From Calendula officinalis (lineage: Eukaryota; Streptophyta; Magnoliopsida; Asterales; Asteraceae): a DNA stretch of 64,000 nt. The stretch is from assembly GCA_963853835.1 (NCBI GenBank), contig OY970823.1, positions 65,729,845 through 65,793,844 of the forward strand, given 5' to 3'. The position numbers and the translations under genes are program-made. Position 1 is the first letter of the stretch. Each line of letters opens with the position of its first letter. Below the pieces are notes generated by a model. That model saw only the letters and a list, made by a program, of their open reading frames with translations, was not told the DNA's origin and made no database searches. Positions 34,249 to 47,056 of the stretch are shown here, in pieces.

Positions 34249-35133
34249 TTTTTTTTTTTTAGAACTGCAAACAAGGCAACTACACGAGAGCTTCGGCAAT
34301 GCCATCACCCTCGCATAGAGACCTACCACAATATATTAAAAAATAAACGCTAGCCAGAGACTAGCACAAACGAAACAGTTACAGTGAGAGTTTCAAGCAA
34401 AAGCCTACACCAAAACACCAAAGCACCTAATATCAACAATTAAGAAACAAGGATTAACAAGGTCCTATAATATAAATCAGGTCCTGCTTATAAGCTTAAC
34501 GGGTCGGCACACCAAGGACCCCAATCTGCGCTGCTCCATTTACAATTCGATCTAGTCTTTGTCCAATAAAACGCTTGAGCTTGAGCTTCACCAAATATTC
34601 TGTGGAAACAGTCACTTTTATTATTAAAAATGATATCATTTCTGTACCTCCATATGTGCCATACAACTGAGACAAGGGCTGTTACAAAATGCTTAGCCTT
34701 AATTTTCGAAAGATTCGCCCGATTTGACCAATCTATAAGCTGCTTCAAGCTCGAAACACCAATAATATCAATATTCCACCACCTACAAAATGCTGCCCAC
34801 ACTTCTCGAGTTTTCCGGCAGGCCCAAAACAGGTGCTCCTCAACCTCGATTTCTCTTTCACACAACACACAGACGGCGGATTGCAAGGTTATACCTCGTT
34901 TCAAAAGATTGACACATGTTGGCAACCTGTTTTGAATCAATCTCCAAAAGAAAATGTTAATTCTAGATGGAATTGCTTTGATCCATGGAAAAATACCCGC
35001 CGTACGGGGGCCTGCTAGAGTTCCTTCAAACGCGTGTCTTGCCGACGAAACGGAAAAAATGCCATCCGATTCGAAAGCCCAAGACCAACGCAGATTACCA
35101 GAGACGGGGTTCGGGGCTGCTTGGAACCATGAT
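34249..35133 (-). mobile_element. 5'-truncated LINE, 3' end with zf-RVT domain
   Basis: The minus-strand frame from about 35130 to 34488 encodes the C-terminal end of a plant LINE reverse-transcriptase protein. It has the zinc-binding zf-RVT region (WIKAIPSRINIFFWRLIQNR, CVLCEREIEVEEHLFWAC) and its usual tail (VVWHIWRYRNDIIFNN). After the stop comes a ~240-bp 3' UTR and a T run at 34249-34260, which is the poly(A) tail in reverse. RT and endonuclease are missing, so this is a dead-on-arrival copy. The first ~13 codons of the open frame (MKWKVFYG...) are MITE sequence from 35136 onward, not LINE. Confidence 0.85.
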
Positions 35134-35135
35134 AC

Positions 35136-35407
35136 TCCCTCCGTCCCATAAAAAACTTTCCATTTCACTCAAAAATTTTGTCTCACAAAAAACTTCTCAT
35201 TTGAGAATTGGAGGGACCTCCTTAATAAATTAATATTATCTCATTAACTTTATGTCATTTTTTATCATTTTCTCTCACTAACTTTATGTCAATCTCTAAA
35301 TTAATCCTATATTTTAATCAAATTTAATACCAAATACCCCACCACCAACTATCTCCTAAAAACATGTGCCCAAGTCAAATGAGAAGTTTTTTGTGGGACG
35401 AAAGGAA
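35136..35407. mobile_element. Stowaway-type MITE
   Basis: 272 bp. The left end is CTCCCTCCGTCCCATAAAAAAC; the right end reverse complement is TTCCTTTCGTCCCACAAAAAAC. TA flanks lie at 35134-35135 and 35408-35409. It is a different family from the 313-bp MITEs and abuts the truncated 5' edge of the LINE. Confidence 0.85.
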
Positions 35408-35653
35408 TATATCTCTATCAACAATATATATTTACTTCAATTTCATAAGCTCACGCGTTATAAAACCATACAATAGTTTTATATATATAGTGAAACTATT
35501 ATTTATTTAGACGCACCATATTCTTTTTGAAGGTTGATTTACAAAAATGTTTGAATTATAGTTGGGGCACACAAGTACACAACTGGTTTCCGCATTACAA
35601 ATAGGGTTTTCCACAGCTTTTTATTAGGTTTTCCCTCTACTTTACTATAGCGC

Positions 35654-35661
35654 TATATAAA
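35654..35661 (+). promoter_or_regulatory. TATA box of the PP1 gene
   Basis: TATATAAA followed by a CT-rich stretch with CCGTCGAACCGCCG. A leader of about 340 nt would precede the ATG at 36032. Confidence 0.55.
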
Positions 35662-36031
35662 CCGTCAAAATCGTCTTCTTCAGCCCCCTTCATTTCGCCG
35701 TTCTCCGTCGAACCGCCGCCGTAATCCACCCTAGATACACACTCTTCTCTATCTCCGCAAATCGAGTGTGCTCAAATGCAACCGCTACAAATACAGAATT
35801 TAGAAATACAGCAACAAATAAAGATAGACGTCATCGCCGTTACCGGAAAAAATAATAGATAAGTCTCGCGTTACATGAACGCACGCTTTAGGTTATGAAT
35901 TGGTAGTAGCGACAGAGCTAGGGTTTTAAATTTTGTAATAAAAAGAGGGAAGCAAGTCGTCAAATCTTCTCGGAAACTAGCTAATTAGGTTTAGTTCATT
36001 ACTCTGTTTGTGAGATTTTTGGGGGACAATA

Positions 36032-37425
36032 ATGGAGGAGCCGATACTTGACGAAATCATCAGAAAGCTTATGGATGCTAAGAGCGGACGGGTGCCGAAG
36101 CAGGCGCAGGTCACGGAGGCGGAGATACGGCAGCTTTGTGTCGCTGCGAAGGAGGTTTTTCTCAGTCAGCCTAATCTGCTCGAGCTTGAAGCTCCTATCA
36201 AGATATGCGGTAACGAAATTACTTCAACCAGAATATATATAATTACGATAATATGTTGTATAAGTGTTATTATTCATTTCTCAGGTGACATCCATGGGCA
36301 ATACTCCGACCTCTTACGGTTGTTTGAGTATGGTGGATACCCACCGGAGTCAAATTACTTATTTTTAGGAGACTATGTTGACCGTGGTAAACAAAGCATA
36401 GAAACAATATGCCTACTGCTTGCATACAAGATCAAATACAAAGAAAACTTCTTTCTGTTAAGGGGAAACCATGAATGTGCTTCAATCAACCGCATATACG
36501 GGTTCTATGATGAATGCAAAAGAAGATTCAATGTTCGTGTTTGGAAGACGTTTACTGACTGTTTCAATTGTCTGCCTGTTTCTGCTCTTATTGATGAAAA
36601 GATTCTTTGCATGCATGGAGGATTGTCCCCTGATTTGAAAAACTTGGACCAGATCAGGAATATAGCCCGACCCGTTGATGTGCCCGATCAGGGGCTTCTT
36701 TGTGATTTATTATGGGCTGATCCTGATAGAGATATGGAAGGGTGGGGTGAGAATGATAGGGGTGTGTCGTATACGTTTGGGGCTGATAAAGTTGCTGAAT
36801 TTCTTGAGAAACATGATCTTGATCTTGTTTGTCGAGCTCATCAGGTACATGAAAGTTGAATCGGTTTTATTCAGGCCTTTGACAGTTGAATTGTTTTGTT
36901 TGTTAGCTATTATTAATGGTGGTGTTTGAATTCTTTGAATTTGGTTTACTGTTTTTATTATCAATTCATCCCTTCAGGGTATGTTTTCCTGATTACATGA
37001 AAATAGTAGGGTGTTAACGACTTTTGGTTGATGATTTTAAGGTTGTTGAAGACGGTTATGAGTTTTTTGCAAGCAGGCAGCTTGTAACCATATTTTCTGC
37101 CCCAAATTACTGTGGTGAGTTTGATAATGCTGGTGCAATGATGAGTGTGGATGATACATTGACATGTTCTTTTCAAATTCTCAAGGCTTCTGAAAAGAAA
37201 CCTATGTTTGACTTTCGAAACAATATGTCGAGACCTGGAACTCCACCACACAAGGTCAAACAACACCTTTTTCTCTTTTTTAGTTGACCTTTGACTAATG
37301 AGTAATGACTACTAATCTCTTAAATATGTGTGTGTATATATGCTTATGAAATATATGCATATTATTTTCATGATGCCATAAACTGATGCCTATACTTGCT
37401 ACGTTTTCAGGGTGGAAAAAGATGA
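36032..37425 (+). CDS. TOPP: Ser/Thr protein phosphatase PP1 catalytic subunit
   Basis: Four exons, 36032-36209, 36285-36844, 37042-37254 and 37411-37425, give 321 residues, the usual size of a plant type-one phosphatase (TOPP). Metal-binding and catalytic signatures are intact: GDIHG (from residue 60), GDYVDRG and RGNHE. Also present are HGGLSPDL, LLWADPD and SAPNYCGEFDN. The last exon encodes only GGKR and the stop, completing the common PGTPPHKGGK tail. The enzyme removes phosphate from Ser/Thr residues; specificity comes from regulatory partners. The N-terminus MEEPILDEIIRKLMDAKSGR is normal for the family. All splice sites are GT-AG. Which TOPP paralogue it is cannot be said. Confidence 0.96.
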
Positions 37426-39772
37426 TTGTTTTCTACAAGAAGCTTCCATATGTCTATACTTGCTACGTTTGCATATGCGTCCCAAATTTTAATTTTTATT
37501 CTAAATGTAAAATGATAAGTTGCATCCAATTCTTGAACTACTGTTGAAGTGTAGCATCCTATTTTTTAATTTCTTTTTTGGGTTCAAGTATACTGGGTTT
37601 ATGCAAAGCGACCCATCTACATAAACCGTTCATACCTTCGCCACTGTCCAATCTGTTTGGTTTGTTGTATCATATGTTAACAAGGTGATACTTTTCCGTC
37701 AATGTTGTGATGGAAAGCATCATGATATCGTATCAAAACACAACTTAGACTTATGTAAATGCGATGATGGGTAAGTCCTAAAATAATCATATTTATGCAT
37801 TGTGAGCAACTAATGAATTAGGTATAATACTATAATTTTTTTTTTTTTTTTTGGAACAGCAAAAGGAGGACCTGGCAAAGAGCTTCGGCCATGTCATCAC
37901 CCAACCATTAACCCACATAAAAAAAATGCGGCTAGCCAGAAGCTAGCATCGTTTCTTTTACTATAGGTTAGGCCTCTCCCAACCCTTACCCATCACTAAA
38001 CCCATTAGTAGCGCCACGTCATCACATCCTTACTGACATGCTACTGACACGGTCGTGCCAACCCTACTCATCACTAACCCATCACTAAACTCATCCTTTC
38101 TATATAATCATTTTTAATTAAACATAAATATAATATATTATTTAAATAAAAATAAACATTTATAATATTTTTATAAAATAGAACAAAAACAAAGAAAAAA
38201 AAAAGATTTTTTATAAAAAAATACAAATTGTACAAAATTTTAAGCATAAAGTACAAGTTTCCAACCCCCCACCCCTCCCCCTTCCTCTTCCTCCCCTCCT
38301 CTTCCGCCTGAAAATACTCCACGACGCATAATACCTCACGTCCGGAGGGCGACGCCCAAAAACGACGCAGGCCACCGACGTGGCGGTGCCAACGCCGTCG
38401 GTGGCTGACGGGTTCAAAATCACCCACGACGGGTTTAGGGATAGACCGTTGGCAGCCTTCTTATTTGTTTTTGGTCTCACGAAATCAATCAGTGTTTCTT
38501 TTGTTTCTTGATCATTAAGGTGCATCCAAAAAAAGTCGTAAAATGATAATGTATGTTTTGGGACTTTCAAATTCCTAATTTTACAATTTAGCCATTCGGA
38601 GTATGCAAAATTCAGGGCTGTTTGTCGATACGTGGATAACTAATATTTGAGATAAATTATTGTTTAGTTAGATATCTGTATAATTATCTCTGATTGATGA
38701 AAATAACCATTTTAACCCTTTAAATTATTTTTTGTTAATAACAAAATATATAGCATACCAAATCAAAATTATACATGATATAACAAATTGGCCAAATTTT
38801 CACGATTCAAACTATGCCTTAAATCTTACCAATTCATACTGTTTACCACATGTTATCGCTACTGTAGTTTTCAAACAAATAATGTGAATCTTACATATTT
38901 AGATACAACCACATAATGTGAAAACTGCATGTGTAAGGTTAATTATTTAAAAGATATACATATATGAAATACTGAATTTCACAAAATAACTTAATAACTA
39001 AGTCTTATCCATTTTAAATTTAATTAGTTAATAAACATTAAATATATGTGTTTTTATAAATCATATATTTAATAGCATATATTTAATAGCATGAGATAAG
39101 AAATATTTGTTGAAGTTATGATCATCATTTTATATTGAAAAATTTAAATTTCATTTAATTTATTTTTAAATACATCATGAATTTTCTTTTTTGATTAATG
39201 TTTTTATCTCATTGCCTAAGTCATGAGCTAGACAAACCTTAAATATATTCACGTATAGCGACTATATTTTCTAATTCTGTTTATATATAGTAGTATTATT
39301 TTCATTTGCCTATTACATGTGTTCCAAATATCCTATACTGTATGATTTTTCATTATGTATGACTAAAACAGTATATGTACATTTTCACTAGAACATAATT
39401 GTGTATCACAATAAAATTAAACTAGTTTTAACAAAAAGTAAAACCCGATCAATTATGATAAAACGTAAAACAAATACTAAGAAAGAAAGAAAAAAATGCT
39501 ACTAACTCATAATCTTATTTATTTTTTAATAATAAGATTATAATATAGGTAAAATTTAGAAAATGACAAGGTTAAAAAGTACTCCGTATTACTTTTTACG
39601 AATACGATATTATATTTCTTCGTATAAATTTTCAGATTTTTAATAATATAATCGGATGGATTTGAAGGCAAAGAAAAAAAAAACAATTCAAGCAATTTTC
39701 CGGTGCTCCGTTGTCTAGTTCATTCACATTCTGTATGATCCGTGGTGGTAGGTCTGAAGAACTTGTTCTCCG
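37426..39772. other. Intergenic with LINE tail and GC-rich patch
   Basis: PP1 3' flank, the LINE tail at 37837-37965, then AT-rich DNA. 38255-38465 is a GC-rich block (C-rich run at 38265-38281, GACGTGGCGGTGCCAACGCC) that looks like part of an unclassified non-autonomous transposon. The open frames over it are of biased composition and I do not accept them. Nothing is recognised from 38500 to 39772 apart from the leader of the next gene. Confidence 0.4.
37837..37965 (-). mobile_element. LINE 3' tail fragment
   Basis: A T run (poly(A) in reverse) followed by GAGCTTCGGCCATGTCATCACCC and GGCTAGCCAGAAGCTAGCA. This matches the 3' UTR of the LINE at 34249 (GAGCTTCGGCAATGCCATCACCC, GCTAGCCAGAGACTAGCA). 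It is strongly 5'-truncated, from the same or a close family. Confidence 0.75.
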
Positions 39773-42700
39773 ATGAGGTGTCGATCTGTTGCTTGTATAT
39801 GGTCGGAGTCGCCGCCGGTTCATAAAGTTACCGCCACCGCCGTACTTGACCGGCCTTCCACTCTCTACACTGGTGGATCCGATGGCACCATCTTCTGGTG
39901 GAATCTGTCGTCAACTGACTCTGATCACGTGAGTTTAAAATCACTCAACCTCCCTAGTTATAATCTGATCATAAATTTCAATTTCAATTTCAATTAGGTT
40001 TGTTTAGTGCAGTGTTTCTTCATTGATTACTGGTTCTGTCTAGTCTGTTGGCAATTTTTGCTTATTGCTGCAACTTCATTTCCGAATTTGCAGAGATCAA
40101 ACATACGTAACTGATTGTGATATTCACTTCACAACTTCAATTTTAGAATTACACAATCCTTTCCATAACTGGTTCTAAAGTCCACTCTTTGGTTTCGGAA
40201 AATTAACTGATAGAATTAGGTTACAGTAGATTTATAATGACTAATGAGTGTCCATACTTGTGCATAATCTGCTATTGTAACAATTATGTATCACATAGTT
40301 TTTACTTTCTGAATCCTAGTTGAAAAGTAAAGGAATCTGTTTGTCATGTTGATGAATATTTTTATTGTCAGGCCATTAAACCAGTTGCTATCTTATGTGG
40401 TCATACTGCACCAATTTCTGACATGAGTATCTGTTTCCCTGCATCAACTCTAGGAGATGAGAAACCAAGCAATGTGGGCCCAAACTCTAGTTCAGTTAAC
40501 CATGGTTCACTAATAAGTGCATGTACTGATGGTGTATTATCTGTTTGGGCCAGAGAAACTGGACATTGCAGCCGAAGAAGAAAAATGCCAGCTTGGGTTG
40601 GAAGTCCATACATGGTTCAACCACTACCTGTAAACAAACGATACGTATGTATCGCATGCTGTTTCATAGATTCTGTTAATTCATCAGATCACCAATCACT
40701 TGATTCAACTGAAATTAGTGAACCACAATCCAACAAATCTTCAAAATGCACAGTTGTTGTAATCGATTCATACACATTAACAATAGTCCAAACCGTGTTT
40801 CGTGGTACTTTATCTATTGGCCCGTTTAAGTTTATGACCATAGTGACACATGTTGGTGATATGGAGAAAGAATCAGTGCTGATTGCTGACTCATCTGGTA
40901 ACGTGCAGTGTGTATCACTTTTAAAAGATACTGATCGAAATGAAGATAATTTTGATGATTCACAAAAGAGTTCTTTTAATCTGGAAACTTCTGAGTTGGT
41001 TAAAGATTCAAATGAAGGAGAATTCCCAATTTCATTTTGTGCTTCTGGGCAGGTTTTGGTGATTCTTTATAGAAATCGTTGTGTGTTTATGTTGGTTGAT
41101 GGTAGTGCTAAAATTGGAGAGATTTTGCTATTAAATGATCAATTTAATCAGTTTGATGTTGCAGGATGCATGTTTCTTGGGAATAATTGCTGTAATAGTG
41201 AAGAAAATATTAACGTTTTTGTGGAAACTTTTGCTGTGTGGAATAATAAAGGTTATGTAATTATCTATACTGTATCATATTCAGGAAAAAGTTTCAAATA
41301 CACCCCTCTATGTTCAATCCCTGCTGTTTCACATCCTCCAAATGTTCAATTATCGTTTTCTTTTGTTATAATGAATAAAAATCTTGTTCGGGTCGAATCA
41401 ATTTGGTTCCAAAGTGGAGAATTGGTGCATTTGAAACCCTTGATAACACTCTGGGATTTAAGTAATAATTATGAAAAGTTAAATCAAGAATGTAAATTAG
41501 TAGGAAAAGGTAGCTACTTTGATGAGTGGTGTACGGATACAAGTGAAGGGCAAAACGGTCTTTTCAGGAAAGAATTTGTGGTTACTTCTTCAATGGTTAT
41601 TTCTGAAAACGATTCTACCCCTTATGCAGTAGTTTATGGATACGATAGTGGCGAAATAGAAGTTTTACGGTTTAATATGTTTTCTGAAAAAATGGAAAAT
41701 CAAGAAACGGATTCAAGTGCACGGAAACAATATCTTTCGGGTCACACGGGCCCGATCCTCTGTCTTGCAGCACACCAGATGGTGGGTACATCTACACCCT
41801 CAGGATTTACTTCCAATATTTTTCTAATTTCTGGAAGTATGGATTGTACAATACGTATATGGGATCTTAATTCCACTAATCTTGTAACAGTAATGCATCA
41901 TCATGTTCAGCCCGTTCGCCAGCTCATCTTACCCCCGGCCCACACTGACCGCCCATGGAGTGATTGTTTTCTATCTGTTGGTGATGACTCGTGTGTCGCC
42001 ATGTCATCACTTGAAACTTTACGGGTCGAAAGAATGTTCGCGGGCCACCCGTTTGTACCATCAAAAGTAGTTTGGGATTCCACACGAGGCTATTTAGCAT
42101 GTTTTTCAGCATCTGATTCATCTGATGTTTTGTATATTTGGGATATAAAATCGGGCTCGCGTGAACGTGTTCTTCGCGGGAGTGCAGCTCAGTCAATGTT
42201 TGACCATTTTTGCACAACCGGTAACAATAAGAACAACTTTTCTGTAAATACAGTTGAGAGGAACACTTCTGTTTCATCATTACTTTTACCAATAATTGAA
42301 GATACACAAGTTTCACAAAATAATCAAAATACCCAAGATTTCTCTCATAATTTACATCCGATTACATGTTCTTGCCCGTTTCCTGGAATTGCAACACTCA
42401 CTTTTGATATGACATTATTAATGTCACTCAGAAGTCAATCTTCTGGAAGTCAAAATGATGGAAATGAGGTTCAGAACCCTAGAAATGGGTTGGCCCGAAT
42501 GAGCAGTTTTATGAATGAACGGGGTGGTGAAGAGCCCGAACCGTTAGAAGAAATCCCAACGAGTTCTACAGAATACACTGATTGGGCCCACTCATTAGAA
42601 GGATGTTTATTTCGGTTCAGTTTGTCGGTTTTGCATTTGTGGAATGTTGATTATGAGCTTGATAAATTGTTGGTTTCAGAAATGAAGCTTAAAAAACCTA

Positions 42701-44890
42701 AGAATTTCTTTTTGGCTTCTGGTTTGCTTGGTGATAGAGGGTCTGTCACGTTGACTTTTCCTGGTCAAAGTGCAACTTTAGAGGTACTATATTTATCTGT
42801 TTATGATAATACTTTAATTGTTCAGATATATTATAAATATATTAATATTAATATTAATTAATTAATGCTTCAGCTTTGGAGATCATCGGCTGAGTTTTGT
42901 GCAATTAGGTCATTAACTATGGTGTCCCTTGCTCAACACATGATTAGTTTGTCTCATTCATGCTCTACAGCAAGCAGGTAATCCAACAGTTTGTAATTAA
43001 AAAAATTAAAATAAATACAGATCTTAATATTTTTTTAATTCACGAGTTTGCAGTGCTTTAGCAGCATTTTACACACGAAAGTTTGCAGAGAAATTTCCTG
43101 ACATTAAACCACCGTCGCTCCAGGTAATTTTTGTATCTCTCATTTTTTTTTTAAATGTTTTTTCCTATGTATTATTTTAATTAATATTTTTATTCTCTTT
43201 TTTACGTATAGCTTTTAATCAGTTTTTGGCAAGACAAAAGTGAACACGTTCGTATGGCTGCACGTTCATTATTTCACTGTGCTGCTTCAAGAGCAATTCC
43301 TCTTCCCTTACTTAAATCCACAGAAAATACACAAATTAATCCAAAAAAAGACGAAAATCTCGAAGAAAACATAATTTCAGAAAATAAGGATTCAGAAATG
43401 AGATCATGGTTAGAATCATTTGAACGACAAGATTGGATAACTTGTGTAGGTGGAACAAGTCAAGATGCAATGACATCACATATCGTTGTTGCTGCTGCTT
43501 TGGTTACTTGGTACCCAAGTCTTGTAAAGTCAACTCTTGACTTTTTATGTGTAAATCCGTTACTAAAGTTAGTTATGTCCATGAACGAAAAGTACAGCTC
43601 AACAGCAGCTGAAATTTTAGCAGAAGGCATGGAAACCACATGGAGTGTGTGTATTAGTTCTGAAATTCCCCGTTTAATATCGGATATATTCCTTCAAATC
43701 GAACATGGTTCAGTTATTTCTGTTGAGATTCGGGAATCCTTGGTTGGGATTCTGTTACCTAGTTTAGCAATGGCTGATGTTCCAGCTTTTTTACATGTGA
43801 TTGAAAGACAAATTTGGTCAACTGCTTCTGATTCACCTGTTCATATTGTGTCTCTTATGACTCTTATTAGAGTCACTCGTGGCTCTCCTAGAAATTTGGC
43901 TCCTTATCTGGATAAGGTTTGTAAATCTTTTCTTTTCTAACTATAATTAATTTTTGACAACAGTATTGTTATTAACAATTAGGATTGCAGGTGGTGAATT
44001 TTATTTTACAGACAATGGACCCTGGAAACTTAGCCATGCGTAGAAATTGCTTACAGAATTCAATGGCAACATTAAAAGAAGTTGTGCGTGTTTTTCCGAT
44101 GGTTGCCCTAAATGACTCATCTACTCGATTAGCTGTTGGGGATGCAATTGGAGATATTAATAAAGGCCCTATAATTCGTGTTTATGAAATGCAAAGGTAA
44201 TTCATAACTAATTACAAGTGTAAGGGTCATAAATGTAAGTTGTAAACTGCAAGGACTATTTTTGTCATTTAGTGTTATTTTTGAAATGTAGTATGGTGAA
44301 GATAAAGATCTTGGATGCTAGTGGACCTCCAGGTCTTCCAACTTTGCTGGGGGGAGCTTCTGATAATACTGCAATTTCCGTCTTGAGCTTTTCACCTGAT
44401 GGAGAGGTACTTTTTCTCATCTGACCCGCGACCCGGTTTGACCCGTTTATTTATTTTAGTTTTAATTTTAATTTTGAATTGGCAGGGTTTGATAGCTTTT
44501 TCTGAACACGGGTTAATGATAAGGTGGTGGTCACTGGGGTCCATGTGGTGGGAGAAACTTAGTAGGAATCTTGTTCCTGTGCAGTGTACTAAATTGATAT
44601 TTGTTCCTCCATGGGAGGGATTTTCAAGGTCTAGTATAATGGCAACTGTTATGGGTAACGGGAAGCAGGTTTCACAGGTACTACTCACCAGGGGTATTTT
44701 TGTAATTTTACCATGAATAGAGTATAATTTGGTGTTAATTTAACAGGATAATTCAAGGGAGTTGAGTGAAATGGAGAGATTAAAAGTGTTGCTTCATAAT
44801 CTTGATCTGTCATACAGGCTAGAATGGGCTGGTGGAAGGAACGTATTACTCAAAAGGCATGCCCAAGAGTTGGGAACTTTCCAATTATAA
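39773..44890 (+). CDS. WDR7: WDR7/rabconnectin-3-beta-like WD40 protein
   Basis: Nine exons: 39773-39928, 40372-42783, 42874-42977, 43054-43123, 43212-43916, 43991-44196, 44292-44406, 44486-44677 and 44747-44890. They join in frame to about 1367 residues, all with GT-AG borders. WD repeats at the N-terminus (TLYTGGSDGTIFWWNL, LCGHTAPISDMSI, LISACTDGVLSVWARETG) and in the middle (LSGHTGPILCLAAHQ, ISGSMDCTIRIWDLNS, DVLYIWDIKSG) form two propellers. A helical C-terminal region and a last WD-like segment follow (AISVLSFSPDGEGLIAFSEHG). This arrangement and the start MRCRSVACIWS match plant homologues of animal WDR7. In animals WDR7 works with DMXL in V-ATPase assembly and vesicle acidification. 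The same role in plants is an inference. Confidence 0.9.
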
Positions 44891-45375
44891 CCTCAATGCT
44901 TTTTCTTTCCTTTTTTTTTGGTCAATATTTTAGGGTTCACCTTCTCTAGATTTTAGTTAAACCCAACCTCTAGTGCTACTGCTGGTATTTCCCTTTACTT
45001 GTTACCTCATATTTAGTGCTTGTAAGGAACACATATTTGATTCATTTATTGCACAGTTTTGCTTTGCTGCTTGTAGTTTTTTGTAATGTCTTGGAATTAC
45101 GAATATACCCTTCAAGGAATTTGGAATTGTGAGATGTTTAGAGCAGTTTGAGGCTTTGTTGAGTTTTTTTTAAACAAGTATAAAAAAAATGTTAGAAATT
45201 TGAGTAATTATTTCTCTCGTAAAAGTGAGAAAATTTGGAGAGAAGAGATTTATAATTAATTAAAAAAATCCGTCTTACCAAATTTTCCTTTATATTTTTT
45301 AATTGGGATATTCTAATATGTGCCCCAGAGGCACATCTTAATAGTATTAAATGTCTTTTATGCCCTTATATTTAA
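44891..45375. other. 3' flank of the WDR7-like gene
   Basis: AT-rich sequence with 3' UTR-like T-rich stretches. 45190-45290 resembles 31330-31430 (GGAGAGAAGA...TATAATTAATT), probably a small unclassified repeat. Confidence 0.4.
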
Positions 45376-46003
45376 CTAGCTACAAAACCCGCCGGATGGG
45401 CGGGTATGCTGTAAATTTTAGTATGTAGAAAAATGTCCAAAAACTTAATATATTTCTAAATGACATAATAATCGATAGATGTGATGATGATTTTGTACAA
45501 AAAAAGGTAAATGAAGAAATGTTACACGGGCATTTTATTAAATGAAGAATCCAGCTTTTTATGCCGTAATCTGTAATATCTGAAGTCTGGTTCCGTTGCA
45601 TAATCCAGCTTTTTATGCCGTAATCATAGAATGCCGGTTTTATGGAAATTATATTGAGTCGTGTATCACTTCTGAATAAATACGATCGAGTCGCTGATTG
45701 ATCTTTTAAATATTATTTGTTTCCTTGTATGTAGGATCTTTTAAATAGTTATTTATTTGTTTCCTTGTATGTAGGAAGCCGTATATGGAGCATATGAATG
45801 TAGACCGTAAGCCGTACCAGATTCGTTTGCCGTATATGGAGCGTATGAATGTAGACCGTAAGCTGTACCAGATTCGTTTGTATTAGTGCAAATGACGTGG
45901 ACCAATCAGGGAATTCCAAGTGGCATTATGGACGAATAGGAATGCTTGGAATTACCATGGTGTCAAACCCTCTTCAAATTTAGGCCTCATATATAGGGTA
46001 GGA
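45376..46003 (-). mobile_element. Non-autonomous Helitron
   Basis: On the minus strand the element begins TCCTACCCTATATATGAGGCC, preceded by A. It ends with a hairpin (stem CCCGCC/GGCGGG at 45388-45404), eight bases and CTAG, followed by T. The 5'-TC, 3'-hairpin-CTRR and A/T insertion site are the Helitron signature. It has no helicase. The interior is built of short tandem repeats, including two 51-bp units at 45778-45828 and 45829-45879 and a doubled CCAGCTTTTTATGCCGTAATC. Confidence 0.7.
45778..45879. repeat. 2 x 51-bp tandem repeat inside the Helitron
   Basis: GCCGTATATGGAGC...ACCAGATTCGTTT is present twice in a row with two substitutions. Confidence 0.9.
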
Positions 46004-46405
46004 TTCGTCAAAAACCTTCATTTTCAATTATACTAAGGGTATAATAGACATAAAATAAAAAAATTAATTACTCATAAATATTATTTAATTTAAAGATAAA
46101 ATTATAGATGTGTTAAATATTTTTCATTTTTCTTCAATTAAAGAACATAATTTTCTTTTTATCTTTTCTTTCTGTTCAACTTAGTAACACAAAGAAAGAA
46201 AAATATTTTATTTTAAAGGTCTTTCCCTTTTTCTTTCAACTTTGCCGAATACCGGTTCTGCAATTTAAAATTTAGAATTTATACGATAATATACCGAACA
46301 AAATTGAAAACAACCACTTCCACATTTCAACCGCCACCGGCGACTAATGTAATTCTCTGACACTTGACAGTCCCTCATATTAGACTTTTAAATCGGTATG
46401 ATATC

Positions 46406-46918
46406 AGAGCATCTCCGATGGTAGCTTTTTGTAAAACTTATTACTATTTAAATAAGTTTTTAGATGACTTTTTACTATTGGAGTAGAGAGTTTTTTTAAA
46501 AGCTTATTCAAAACACTTATTATTCCATAACCTCTTAACTTACTTTGTATGTTTGATTCCTTTGGTCCCTATATATTTACTAATTTTACACTTCAAATCC
46601 TATATAAATTTGCATGTGAATCATTTACTGTTTTTATAACTATAAATGATAATTTTGTAATAATTCAATATTTTTGTTAAAGAACAAGCTTGATAATTAG
46701 TTTTTTTTTTTATGATATCTTAAATTTTATAAAATGTTATACAAATTATCAAATTATATATGATGGGCATTTATAAAACATTTGAAATATATAAAGGTAA
46801 ACTAGTAATATTAATTAGAAATTTTTTTTGAAAGGTTAACTATTGGACTTACTTTTTATAAATAGATTTTTAGTCAATGAAAAGGTGACGTAGGAAAGGT
46901 AATAAGTGGGGATGCTCT
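46406..46918. mobile_element. MITE with AGAGCATC ends
   Basis: About 513 bp. The left end is AGAGCATCTCCGATGG and the right end reverse complement AGAGCATCCCCACTTATT. The interior has only AT-rich non-coding DNA. The flanks TCA/TTA would fit a 3-bp PIF/Harbinger duplication with one mismatch, but a hAT or other origin is possible. It ends about 140 bp before the IspF start codon. Confidence 0.65.
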
Positions 46919-47056
46919 TAGATATTAAAAGCATGGTTATCAGTATATTAACAAAAAAAACGTGCATCTTTGAATTCGATAGCAATACTACCTCTAAATA
47001 TATTACTCCACAGCTCGAAAAATCCACACCAACCCTCTGATTCTCACACAGTAGCC

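Noticed and set aside
38074..38570. Two overlapping minus-strand frames of 117 and 119 codons
   Set aside because: They come from a GC-rich, Arg/Gly-biased block next to AT-rich DNA, overlap each other, and contain no domain; probably transposon sequence.
41924..42316. 130-codon minus-strand frame within the WDR7-like gene
   Set aside because: Antisense shadow of a long exon that is clearly coding on the plus strand.
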